Source of the DNA: Kribbella sandramycini
GTDB taxonomy: Bacteria > Actinomycetota > Actinomycetes > Propionibacteriales > Kribbellaceae
Assembly: GCF_013131805.1 (NCBI RefSeq)
Contig: NZ_JABJRC010000002.1
Location: 620,001-684,000 of the forward strand
Direction: 5' to 3'
DNA length: 64,000 bases
Shown: positions 33,745-42,700 of the stretch, piece after piece
How the letters are laid out: every line of letters begins with the position of its first letter
Position numbering within the stretch: the stretch's first letter is position 1
Notes under the pieces: generated by a model
Told to the model about the DNA's origin: nothing
The model's input: the letters and a program-made list of their open reading frames with translations, nothing else
The model's database searches: none
Program-made: the position numbers and the translations under genes

Positions 33745-34575
33745 TCAGAGCGACTGCAGGTACTCCGTCGTCGCCGGCTGGTCGAACCACTTGGCCCAGC
33801 CGAGTACGTCGGCCTGGAACCGCGCGTCCGGAATCGAAAGGTCCGCGCCGCGCTCGACGAGGAAGCGCAGCGCCTCGACGTCCCCGATCCCGGCGGCGAG
33901 GTGAGCCGCGGTGAAACCGCTCTCGGTCCGTGCGCTGACCTCGAAGCCGAGGTCGGCGAGCTGGGGGAGCAGCTCCCACTTCCGGGCCGCGGCCGCCTCG
34001 GCGAACAGGGCCGGTCGCTCGGCGGGGGTCAGCTCACCGGCGAGCGCGGCGCTGAACGGATCCTCGGGGTGGGTGCCGCGATAGAAGTCCCGAACCGTCC
34101 CGACCTCCGCGCCGTGGTGGATGAGCTCGTCGACGATGTGCAGCGCGAACGCTGTCCCGTCGTGCTCGGCGAACGGCCCGGCGATCGGGCCCATCGGGCG
34201 GTCGAGGTCCTCCTGGCTCAGCGCGGAGAGCCGCCGGCGCCAGACGTCGTACGCGTGCGAGAGCGCAGAGCCCGCTTCCTCGGCCGTTCTCGGCACCGGC
34301 GGCTCGCCGTCGCCGGGCGCAGGCTGCTGCCCGAACCAGGTCGCCGTCCGCTCCTCCTGGAGGATGTCGATGATGTGCGTGATCCGCCAGGCGAGCGTGG
34401 TGAACGGCGCCGGTTCGACCGGCAGCTTCTCGAGGTCCGGTACGCCGTCCCGCACGGTCCAGCAGCCATCGAACGGCTCCCAGAAGTACTCCGTGTCGGT
34501 CAGCCCCTGGACCCGGTCGCGTAACCGCTCCCAGGCGAAATCGGACAGATCCACAATGCTCTGTGTCGTGGTCAT
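33745..34575 (-). CDS. DinB-like domain fused to ankyrin repeats
   Basis: 276 residues. Residues ~1-170 form a DinB/YfiT-like four-helix bundle: 'WERLRDRVQGLTDTEYFWEP', 'TLAWRITHIIDILQEER', 'LHIVDELIHHGAE'. The His-rich third helix is typical of metal-binding DinB proteins. Residues ~205-276 hold ankyrin-type repeats ('SGFTAAHLAAGIGDVEALRFLVERGADLS'). DinB proteins often act in thiol transfer or detoxification, and ankyrins mediate protein binding; the combined role is unknown. The start is fixed by a TACGGT box 6 nt upstream. It is divergent from the WYL regulator. Confidence 0.8.
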   Translation of the reverse strand: MTTTQSIVDLSDFAWERLRDRVQGLTDTEYFWEPFDGCWTVRDGVPDLEKLPVEPAPFTTLAWRITHIIDILQEERTATWFGQQPAPGDGEPPVPRTAEEAGSALSHAYDVWRRRLSALSQEDLDRPMGPIAGPFAEHDGTAFALHIVDELIHHGAEVGTVRDFYRGTHPEDPFSAALAGELTPAERPALFAEAAAARKWELLPQLADLGFEVSARTESGFTAAHLAAGIGDVEALRFLVERGADLSIPDARFQADVLGWAKWFDQPATTEYLQSL

Positions 34576-34581
34576 GTCCCC

Positions 34582-34587
34582 ACCGTA
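34582..34587 (-). promoter_or_regulatory. Leaderless -10 box (TACGGT, 6 nt before ATG)
   Basis: Minus-strand TACGGT, 6 nt, then ATG of the DinB-ankyrin gene. The box lies beside the 12-bp inverted repeat at 34591-34621, which would cover the polymerase-binding site. Confidence 0.55.
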
Positions 34588-34590
34588 GGA

Positions 34591-34621
34591 CGACCTGCGG
34601 ACAGAATCGGTCCGCAGGTCG
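34591..34621. promoter_or_regulatory. 12-bp inverted repeat operator in the DinB/WYL divergent region
   Basis: Perfect arms cgacctgcggac and gtccgcaggtcg, 7-nt centre. It lies between the divergent starts at 34575 and 34629, touching the -10 of one gene and the ribosome site of the other. It is a strong candidate for the WYL regulator's own operator. Confidence 0.7.
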
Positions 34622-34628
34622 AGGCAGA

Positions 34629-35582
34629 ATGAACTTCACCATGGATACCGCCGCGCGACTCCTCCGACTGCTGTCGCTGCTCCAGACCCGTCCGCAGTGG
34701 GACGGCGCCGAGCTGGCCGAGCGGCTCGCCGTCACACCCCGGACCGTCCGCCGGGACGTCACGAGATTGCGCTCTCTCGGGTATCCCGTCGAGGCCGAAG
34801 CCGGGATCGGCGGCGGCTACCGCCTCGGCACCGGCGGCCACCTCCCACCGCTGCTGCTGGAGGACGAGGAAGCGGTTGCGGTGGCCGTCGGCCTCCGCGT
34901 CGCGACCACCACCACCGTCTCCGGCGTCGAGGAGGCCTCGATCTCCGCGCTGACCAAACTGCAGCAGGTTCTCCCGGCCCGGCTCCGCGACCGGGTCGCC
35001 GCCATCGGGGCCGAGATCAGCCAGCTGCCGCAAGGTGAGCTGCCGACGATCGACGCCGACGTCCTCGCCACCCTGGCCGCCGCCTGCCGCCACACCGAAG
35101 GACTCCGGTTCGGGTACCGCTCGCACGACGGCACGCCGTCCGACCGACGCGTCGAACCACTTCAGATCGTCCACACCGGCCGCCGCTGGTACCTGGTCGC
35201 CCGCGATCGCGACCGCCAGGCCTGGCGGTCGTTCCGGGTCGACCGCATCACGGCGCCCGAGCGCACCGGCGTCCGGCACCGCTTCGACGACCCACCCGAC
35301 CCGATCGCCTTCGTCGCCGAAGGCGCCGGAGTCGCGCCGTGGGACATCGTCGCCCGGGTCCGCGCTCAGGTCGACGCGGAGACCGCGCAACGCGTCCTGC
35401 CGGCCACCGAGGTGATCGTCAGCCCCATCGATGCCACCAGCTGCGAGCTCCGCTTCGGTGCCAACGACCTCGGCCCCCTCGTCTTCCAGACCACCCGCAT
35501 CCCCTGGCCGTTCGAGATCCTCGACCCACCCGAACTCCGCGCAGCCGTTCACCGCATCGGCCAACGGCTGCTCGACAGCTAA
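34629..35582 (+). CDS. WYL-domain transcriptional regulator (DeoR-type HTH)
   Basis: 317 residues. The N-terminal winged helix-turn-helix (~1-60, 'WDGAELAERLAVTPRTVRRDVTRL') is followed by 'GYRLGTGGHLPPLLLEDEEAVAVAVGL'. A WYL ligand-binding domain covers ~140-220 with 'RRWYLVARDRDRQAWRSFRVDRI', and a C-terminal WCX-like extension follows. WYL regulators sense nucleic acid-like or other ligands and usually control the divergent gene. ATG 34629 has GAGG at 4 nt spacing; ATG 34641 is an alternative. Confidence 0.9.
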   Translation: MNFTMDTAARLLRLLSLLQTRPQWDGAELAERLAVTPRTVRRDVTRLRSLGYPVEAEAGIGGGYRLGTGGHLPPLLLEDEEAVAVAVGLRVATTTTVSGVEEASISALTKLQQVLPARLRDRVAAIGAEISQLPQGELPTIDADVLATLAAACRHTEGLRFGYRSHDGTPSDRRVEPLQIVHTGRRWYLVARDRDRQAWRSFRVDRITAPERTGVRHRFDDPPDPIAFVAEGAGVAPWDIVARVRAQVDAETAQRVLPATEVIVSPIDATSCELRFGANDLGPLVFQTTRIPWPFEILDPPELRAAVHRIGQRLLDS

Positions 35583-35593
35583 CTCTGCGCCGG

Positions 35594-38500
35594 CTAACTC
35601 TGGGCCAGCGCCTTGCGAATCCGCTTGTCCGAGACCGGGTACGGCGTACCGATCGTCTGGGCGAACAGGCTGATCCGGAGCTCCTCCAGCATCCAGCGCA
35701 CTTCGAGAAGCTCGGGGGAGGGGTACTTACCGGTCGGGACCGCGCGCAGACGCAGCTGGTACTCGTCGGTGAGCGTCTGGACGATCGCCATCCCGGAGCG
35801 GTCGCGCATCGCGTTCGCCCCGATCTTGTCGAGCCGCTGCTCCATCCCGCGCAGGTAGCGGATCAGATCCGGGAGCCGCTTGGCGCCGGTCTCGGTGATG
35901 AAACCGGGGTGGATGAGGGCTTCGAGCTGACCGCGGACGTCGGAGAGCGCGGCGAGCAGGGCCGGGCTCGACGCCCGGGAGATCGCCTTGTCCACCGTGC
36001 GCGCGTGACCGAGCACCTGCTCGACCTGGCGCAGAATCCCGAGCACGGTATCGGCCAGCTCGGAGCGGACGGCGTCCCGCAGTACGGAGAACGCCGTCAG
36101 GTTCCACGCCGGGCCGTTCGCGGCCGTCATCAACTGATCGACGGCCGCCGCGATCGCGTCGTCCAGCAGCTCGCCGACGTTGCGATGCGGACCCGCCATC
36201 AGCGTCAGCTTCTGCGTACTACTGAGATGTCGCTGGACGACGTCGATCACCGACGGCATCGTGAGCAGCAGAAGCTTCCGCGTCCCGGCCCACATCGCGG
36301 CAGTCTGGTCGCGCTCGGTCTCCTGCAGCCGGATCGCGACGGTCTTGCCCTCGTCGACCAGCGCCGGGTAGCCGGCGACCGTCAGTCCGTTGCGGTGCTC
36401 GGAGAAACTCCGCGGCAGGTCGCCGAACGTCCAGTCCGTCAGGCCGGAGCGCTCCAGCCCGCTGACCGCCTTCGACGCGACCTTCGAGATCGCGGCCGTC
36501 GTCTTCGGTTTCAGCCGCTCCTTGAGTTTCGCGAGATCCTTGCCTTCGGCCACCGTCTTGCCCTGGTCGTCGAGCACCCGGAACGTCATCCGCAGATGCT
36601 CCGGCACCCGCGACCAGTCCCAGTCGGCGTCGTCGATGATCACGTCGCGCAGGTTCCGCAGCTCGTTGGCCATCGCGGTCGTCAGCGCGCCGTCGGCCGG
36701 GTCGAGCAGCGGCAGGATCTGCCGGGCGTGATCCGGCGCGGGGACGATGTTGCGCCTGATGGCCTTCGGCAACGACTTGATCAGCGTCGTCAGCAGCTCC
36801 TCGCGGAAACCGGGCACGCTCCACTCGAAACCGTCCGCGCCGACCTGGTTGAGGACCAGCAGCGGCAGGTGCACGGTGACGCCGTCCGCGTCGGCGCCGG
36901 GTTCGAAGGCGTAGGTGAGGTCGAAGGTCATCCCGTTCTGCGTCCAGTGCAGCGGGAACTCCTCGGCCTTCACCTCGGCGCCCTCGCGAACGACCAGCGA
37001 CCGCTCGAAATCGAGCAGATCGGCATCGCGCTGCCGGGCGCTCTTCCACCAGGTGTCGAAATGCCGGCCGGTGACCACCTCGGCGCCGATCCGTTCGTCG
37101 TAGAACGCGAACAGCGTCTCGTCGTCGACGAGCAGGTCGCGCCGCCGGGTCCGCTCCTCGAGCTCCTCGACCTCGGCGATCAGCTTGCGGTTCTCGTGGA
37201 AGAACTTGTGGTGGGTGTCCCAGTCGCCCTCGACCAGCGCGTGCCGGATGAACAGCTCCCGCGACGTCTCCGGGTCGACCTTGCCGTAATTGATCTTGCG
37301 CCGGGCAACGATCGGGACGCCGTACAGCGTGACCTTCTCGTAGGCCATCACCGCGCCGGCCTTGCGCTCCCAGTGCGGCTCGGAGTACGAGCGTTTGATC
37401 AGGTGCTGCGCGATGTCCTCGGCCCACTCGGGCTCGATCTTGGCGTTCACCCGCGCCCACAGCCGCGACGTTTCGACCAGCTCGGCCGCCATCACGAACT
37501 GCGGCGGCTTCTTGAACAGCCCCGAGCCGGGGAAGATCGCGAACTTGGCCCCGCGGGCGCCGATGTACTGGTGCTGATTCGCCGGGTCCTTCATACCGAG
37601 GTGCGAGAGCAGGCCCGACATCAGCGAGAGGTGCACGATCTGCGGGTCGGCCGGCCCGCCGCTGTTCAGCGTGACGCCGATCTGGCTCGCGACCTGGCGG
37701 AGCTGCGCGAAGATGTCCTGCCATTCGCGGACGCGCAGATAGTTGAGGTACTCACTGCGGCACATCCGGCGGAACTGGTTGCCGGACAGATCGCTCTGCT
37801 GCTTCTTCAGATACGCCCACAGGTTCAGGTAGCCGAGGAAGTCGCTGTTCGGATCGCGGAAGCGGGCATGTGCCTGCTGGGCCTGCGCCTCGGCGTCCGT
37901 CGGCCGCTCACGCGGGTCCTGGATGGAGAGCGCGGCGGCGATCACCATCACTTCTCGCACGCAGCCGTGTTTGTGGGCCTCGACGATCATCCGGGCCAGC
38001 CGCGGGTCGAGCGGGATCTGCGCCAGCTGCCGCCCGATCGAGGTCAGCCGGCGATGCCGCTCACCCGCCTTGGCGTTCTCGATCGCGCCCAGCTCGGTGA
38101 GCAGTTGGAGACCGTCGGCGATACTGCGCTTGTCCGGCTCGTCGATGAACGGGAACGCCGCGATGTCGCCCAGCCCGATCGCCGTCATCTGCAGGATGAC
38201 CGAGGCGAGGTTCGTGCGCAGGATCTCCGGGTCGGTGAACTCGGCGCGGGCCTCGAAGTGCTCCTCGGAATACAGCCGGATGCAGATGCCGTCGCTCGTC
38301 CGGCCGCAGCGGCCCTTGCGCTGGTTGGCGCTGGCCTGGCTGACCGCCTCGATCGGCAGGTGCTGGACCTTGGTCCGGTGGCTGTAGCGCGAGACGCGCG
38401 CCGTGCCGGGGTCGATGACGTACTTGATCCCGGGCACGGTCAGCGAGGTCTCGGCGACGTTGGTCGCGAGGACGATCCGCCGGTTGCCGCCGGGCTGGAA

Positions 38501-39676
38501 GACGCGGTGCTGCTCGGCGTTCGACAACCGCGCGTACAGCGGCAGGATCTCGACGGCGTTCGGCCGGCCGCGCTGCGCGGCGTACTTGTCGTTCAGCGCG
38601 TCGGCGGTGTCGCGGATCTCGCGCTCACCGCTCAGGAAGACCAGGACGTCGCCGTCCGCCTCGTACTCGAGCTCGTCGACGGCGTCCAGGATCGCCTGGG
38701 TCTGGTCGCGCTCGAGGGTGCTCGGGTCGTCGGGGTCGTTGATCGGGCGGTAGCGGACCTCGACCGGGTACGTCCGGCCGGAGACCTCGACGATCGGCGC
38801 CGGCGTGCCCGCGGCGTCCGCGAAGTGCTCGGCGAACCGCTCGGGGTCGATGGTCGCCGAGGTGATGATCACCTTCAGGTCGGGGCGGCGGGGGAGCAGC
38901 TGCTTGAGGTAGCCGAGGATGAAGTCGATGTTCAGGCTGCGTTCGTGCGCCTCGTCGATGATGAGCGTGTCGTAGCGGCTCAGGTCGCGGTCGCGTTGCA
39001 GCTCGTTGAGCAGGATGCCGTCGGTCATCAGCTTCACGAGCGACCGCTCGCTGACCTTGTCGGTGAACCGGACCGCGAAGCCGATCGTCTCGCCCAGCTC
39101 GCTGCCGAGTTCGGAAGCGATCCGCTCGGCGACCGTGCGCGCCGCGAGCCGCCGCGGCTGGGTGTGCCCGATGGTGCCGTGGATGCCGCGCCCGAGCTCC
39201 AGGCAGATCTTCGGCAGCTGCGTCGTCTTCCCCGAGCCGGTCTCACCGGCGACGATCACGACCTGATGCGCCTGGATCGCCGCCGCGATGTCGTCCTTGA
39301 GCTGACTGACCGGCAGCTCCGCCGGGTACGTGATCTCCGGCACCGACGAGCGTCGTACGTCGACCCGTCGCTCGGCCTGCTCGACCGCCGCGATCACACT
39401 CTCCAGCGCGTCGGCCCGCTTCGCCGGGTCCTTCGTCCCGCGGACCCGCTCCAGCCGGCGCCCCAGCTGCTCCCGGTCGTACGCCGTCAGCTCGCCCAGC
39501 CGCCCGACCACCTCGCCCAGCTCCGGCCCCACCTCAACCGGCTGCCCCGAGGCCCCGTGGGGTCGGCGGCCGCGGCCGCCGCGACGTCGTGGGCGGCGCG
39601 CCGGCTCCGCTGCGGAACCGGCCTCGCGACGAGGAGCTGGGGAAGGACTGGAGGACTCGGTCCGGGCATCAGACAT
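35594..39676 (-). CDS. hrpA: ATP-dependent DEAH-box RNA helicase HrpA
   Basis: 1360-residue DEAH helicase of the long HrpA type. A basic Arg/Gly-rich N-terminus (~15-45) precedes the motor. Motif I is GETGSGKT at ~144-151, followed by the DEAH box 'DEAHERSLNIDF' and 'SATIDPERF'. The C-terminal helicase part has 'GRCGRTSDGICIRLYSE', then HA2 and OB-fold domains and the long DUF3418 tail characteristic of HrpA. It is implicated in RNA remodelling and stalled-ribosome rescue in other bacteria. ATG 39676 is preferred; TAAACT lies 10 nt upstream with no ribosome site. It is convergent with the WYL gene, 11 nt away. Confidence 0.95.
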   Translation of the reverse strand: MSDARTESSSPSPAPRREAGSAAEPARRPRRRGGRGRRPHGASGQPVEVGPELGEVVGRLGELTAYDREQLGRRLERVRGTKDPAKRADALESVIAAVEQAERRVDVRRSSVPEITYPAELPVSQLKDDIAAAIQAHQVVIVAGETGSGKTTQLPKICLELGRGIHGTIGHTQPRRLAARTVAERIASELGSELGETIGFAVRFTDKVSERSLVKLMTDGILLNELQRDRDLSRYDTLIIDEAHERSLNIDFILGYLKQLLPRRPDLKVIITSATIDPERFAEHFADAAGTPAPIVEVSGRTYPVEVRYRPINDPDDPSTLERDQTQAILDAVDELEYEADGDVLVFLSGEREIRDTADALNDKYAAQRGRPNAVEILPLYARLSNAEQHRVFQPGGNRRIVLATNVAETSLTVPGIKYVIDPGTARVSRYSHRTKVQHLPIEAVSQASANQRKGRCGRTSDGICIRLYSEEHFEARAEFTDPEILRTNLASVILQMTAIGLGDIAAFPFIDEPDKRSIADGLQLLTELGAIENAKAGERHRRLTSIGRQLAQIPLDPRLARMIVEAHKHGCVREVMVIAAALSIQDPRERPTDAEAQAQQAHARFRDPNSDFLGYLNLWAYLKKQQSDLSGNQFRRMCRSEYLNYLRVREWQDIFAQLRQVASQIGVTLNSGGPADPQIVHLSLMSGLLSHLGMKDPANQHQYIGARGAKFAIFPGSGLFKKPPQFVMAAELVETSRLWARVNAKIEPEWAEDIAQHLIKRSYSEPHWERKAGAVMAYEKVTLYGVPIVARRKINYGKVDPETSRELFIRHALVEGDWDTHHKFFHENRKLIAEVEELEERTRRRDLLVDDETLFAFYDERIGAEVVTGRHFDTWWKSARQRDADLLDFERSLVVREGAEVKAEEFPLHWTQNGMTFDLTYAFEPGADADGVTVHLPLLVLNQVGADGFEWSVPGFREELLTTLIKSLPKAIRRNIVPAPDHARQILPLLDPADGALTTAMANELRNLRDVIIDDADWDWSRVPEHLRMTFRVLDDQGKTVAEGKDLAKLKERLKPKTTAAISKVASKAVSGLERSGLTDWTFGDLPRSFSEHRNGLTVAGYPALVDEGKTVAIRLQETERDQTAAMWAGTRKLLLLTMPSVIDVVQRHLSSTQKLTLMAGPHRNVGELLDDAIAAAVDQLMTAANGPAWNLTAFSVLRDAVRSELADTVLGILRQVEQVLGHARTVDKAISRASSPALLAALSDVRGQLEALIHPGFITETGAKRLPDLIRYLRGMEQRLDKIGANAMRDRSGMAIVQTLTDEYQLRLRAVPTGKYPSPELLEVRWMLEELRISLFAQTIGTPYPVSDKRIRKALAQS

Positions 39677-39747
39677 GGCAACGACCAGTTTAGGCGGTGA
39701 CCCCACCCCACTCACCCGGTTTACCGCACCCCGTCCAGAGTCAGCGC

Positions 39748-39787
39748 CGAGTACCCACCGCCCGGCGAACCGGGCAGTGGGTACTCG
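39748..39787 (-). terminator. Long hairpin terminator after the RHS gene
   Basis: An 18-bp stem with a single mismatch (arms 39748-39765 and 39770-39787) and loop cgaa. It starts 9 nt after the RHS stop (minus strand) and separates it from the hrpA promoter. Confidence 0.8.
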
Positions 39788-39796
39788 AACGGTCGC

Positions 39797-42700
39797 TCAG
39801 CAGCCGTTGTAGGTGTGGCAGTACTGGCGGAAGGTCTCCTTGTTCTGCTTCCGCTGCTCGTCGTACGCCTTCTCCCTGGGGGTCTTGTGCCCGCCGGTCC
39901 AGAGGTTGTCGAACAATCCCCCGATCGCGACGAAGGTCGCCGTGCTGCAAGCTCCCATTGCGCCCGCCGCCCCCAGGCCGCTGGGCGTCAGCGGCGCGGC
40001 GCACCCGAAGCCGGTAAGGCCACCCACGCCGCCCGCGACGCCTCCCCTGATCACCTTGTACCAGAGGGGCTGGTCAGGCTCCTTGTTGTCGAGCTTGTCG
40101 ATGTTCGGGTCCGGATACTTACAGCCGTACTCCCAGCACGGGCTGGGACCCCCGGACATGTGGAACCGGCCCACCCCACCGCCGCCTCCGCCGCCACCTT
40201 GGCGGTTGGCGCCGCGGAGCGTGAGAGCCCAGGTCATGGCCTGTGCCGCCTGCTGCGCGGTCCTGGTCGCCGAGGCCAGGATGTCGTTGGAGTTCTTCAG
40301 CATCTGGTCGAGATTCTTGGACTCCGCGTCGTCGACCCAGCGCTGGAGTTTGCGGGTGACCCGTTCCTGGACCTTGACCAGCTCCCGGATCGTGCGCTGG
40401 ATCTTGTAGATCTCCCGGACCTGGTAACTGACCCAGCTGATCAGCGCGTTGGCCAGCGCGTTCCAGCCCAGCGCCCGGAAGACGTTGTAGATCGCCACCG
40501 CCAGGATCACCATCCGGCTCTTCGTGACGAGCCGCTCCCGCTCCTCGGTGATCCGCTTGACGACGACCTTGACCACCTCACGCAGAGTGGTGACGGTCTC
40601 GGTCACGTAGCGCTCGCCGTCGGGGTCGCTGAAGGTGACGGGGCTGTTGTTGGCGTAGGCGTAGGCGTTCATCTGCTGTGGATCCTCGAAGTCCAGGATC
40701 GGGTCGGCCGAGATGAATCGCCCGGTGCCCGGGTCGTACTGCCGGGCCCCGAGGCTCACCAGCCCGGTCGAGTCGTCCTGGACGCCGCCGACGAAGCCAC
40801 GCTGGCCGGTCCACGCCGTCGGCGCGGCGCCACGCACCTCGCCGTACGGCGTCATCCGGCGCCGCTGGATCGCCAGGCTGACCGAGTCGACCGACACGTT
40901 CAGCGTGCCGTGGTGGTCACTGCTGACCCACTTGATCTGGTCGCCGACCCGCACGGCCACCGCGTGGTCGCCGAGCGTGTAGTACCGGGTCCCGACCAGG
41001 CTGCCGTCCGGCTTGAGCAGCAGCTCCGTCGCACCGAGCAACAACGTCGTCCCGCCGGCGTCCCTGCGCAGGATCTGGTTGCCTTCCGCGTCGTAGATGT
41101 ACTTGCTGGACTTCCCGTTCCCGGCGAGCTCGGTGAGCCGGCCGTCGTCACTCCACGTCAGCGTGTCCTTGACGCCGCCCTTGGTCCGCGTGGTCAAGTT
41201 CCCGCTCGCGTCGTACCCGTACTTGTCGACCCGGGTGCCGCCGGTGCCGGTCGTGGTCACCTCTTCGACGGCGTGCGGGCCGGCCTGTCCGGCCGCCGGG
41301 TACTTGTAGCTGGCATCGGTCTGCGTCGTCGGCGTGATCCGCCGCTCGGTCTTCCGGTTGCCGATGGCATCGAATGTCCAGCTGTACCAGTACGGCGCGG
41401 GCCCACCCAGCGCATCCTTGCTCCGGGCCGCCGCGCAGTCACCGCTGACCGGCGTCCAGGCCTGCGTCAGGCGGCGGTAGTGGTCGTAGCCGAAGCATTG
41501 GGTGTCGTCGGTCGAGTTCTCGGTGGTCGGGGTATCAGTGGCCTGCAGGACGTTCCCGGCCGCGTCGTACTTGTAGCTGACATCGGAGGCGTACCCGTTC
41601 GGCGTCAGCAGACTCGAGCGCGACAGCCGGTGTGACCCCTCTTCGTACTCGAAGAGCTGCTCGGTCCAGTTGTCGCCGTTCTCGACCTTGATCCGGCTGG
41701 TCTCGCCGTACGCCGTGTAGTCGGTCTCGGTCACGTACGGCGCGGCGCCGGTCAAGGTGATCGGCCGGCTGCGCGAGTCGTATCCGACGGTGACCGTCTC
41801 CTGCGGCAGTCCGCCGACGCCTGGCATCGTGGTGCTCTTCACCTGGCCGTCGGAGGTGTAGGTGGTGCCGATCGGGTAGACGCCCTTGAGGTTGCCTTCG
41901 GAGGCCGGCACGACGAGCTCGGTTCCGGTCGGTCGTCCGGCGGCGTCGTACCCGGTGTAGCGCGTGGTGTAGGGGTTGCCGTCGACATAGCGGGTCGCGC
42001 TGGTGATCTGGCCCGGCTTGATCGTGTCGTAGACCGTCTCGCTGATGAGCGTGTCGCCCCGCTTGACCGCGGTCTTCCGGCCGAGGATGTCGTAGCTGAA
42101 GGTGAGCGTGATGTTGCGCGCGTCCTTCGCCGTGAGCACCTGGTCGAGCTCGTTGTAGGTGTAGGTCGTCGGTCCGCGATCGGGGTCGTTGTCCTCGATC
42201 TTGCGGCCGCGCAGGTCGTACTTGTACGACCAGACATTGCCGGCCGGGTCGGTGACCGAGGCGATCTGGCCGCTGGTCGTGTAGGCGTAGGTCGTCTTGT
42301 CGTAGGCGCCGGTGGCCTTGTTGCCCGCGTAGGCGCGCAACTCGACCAGCCGGCCCTGCAGGTCGGTGATCCTGGTGGTCGCCTGCTCACCGGTCGGGGG
42401 TTCGATGGTCTCGACCCCGGTCCCGTTGGTGTGCGTACGGGCCCATTGCTGGACGCCGTTGGTCTTGAACGACTCCACCTGCGGCCGGCCGAGGGCGTCG
42501 AAGGTCGTCAGCTTCTGGGCCGGGAGTTTCGACTCGTCGGTCGGCTTGACGATCTCGAAGCCGAGCGGCGCGTTGTTGTAGTACGGGCCGTTCTGCTTGA
42601 CGACCTGGCCGCGGCTGTCGGTCAGGTAGTCGGTGATGATCCGGCCGACCCCGTCGGCGGACTCGCTCTGGGTCTGCCGGCGGCGACCGAGACCGTCGCT

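Noticed and set aside
35339-39700. 1453-codon open frame on the + strand opposite hrpA
   Set aside because: It is the antisense shadow of hrpA. Its product is an Arg/Asp/Leu-rich string without domains, while the opposite strand encodes a full DEAH helicase.
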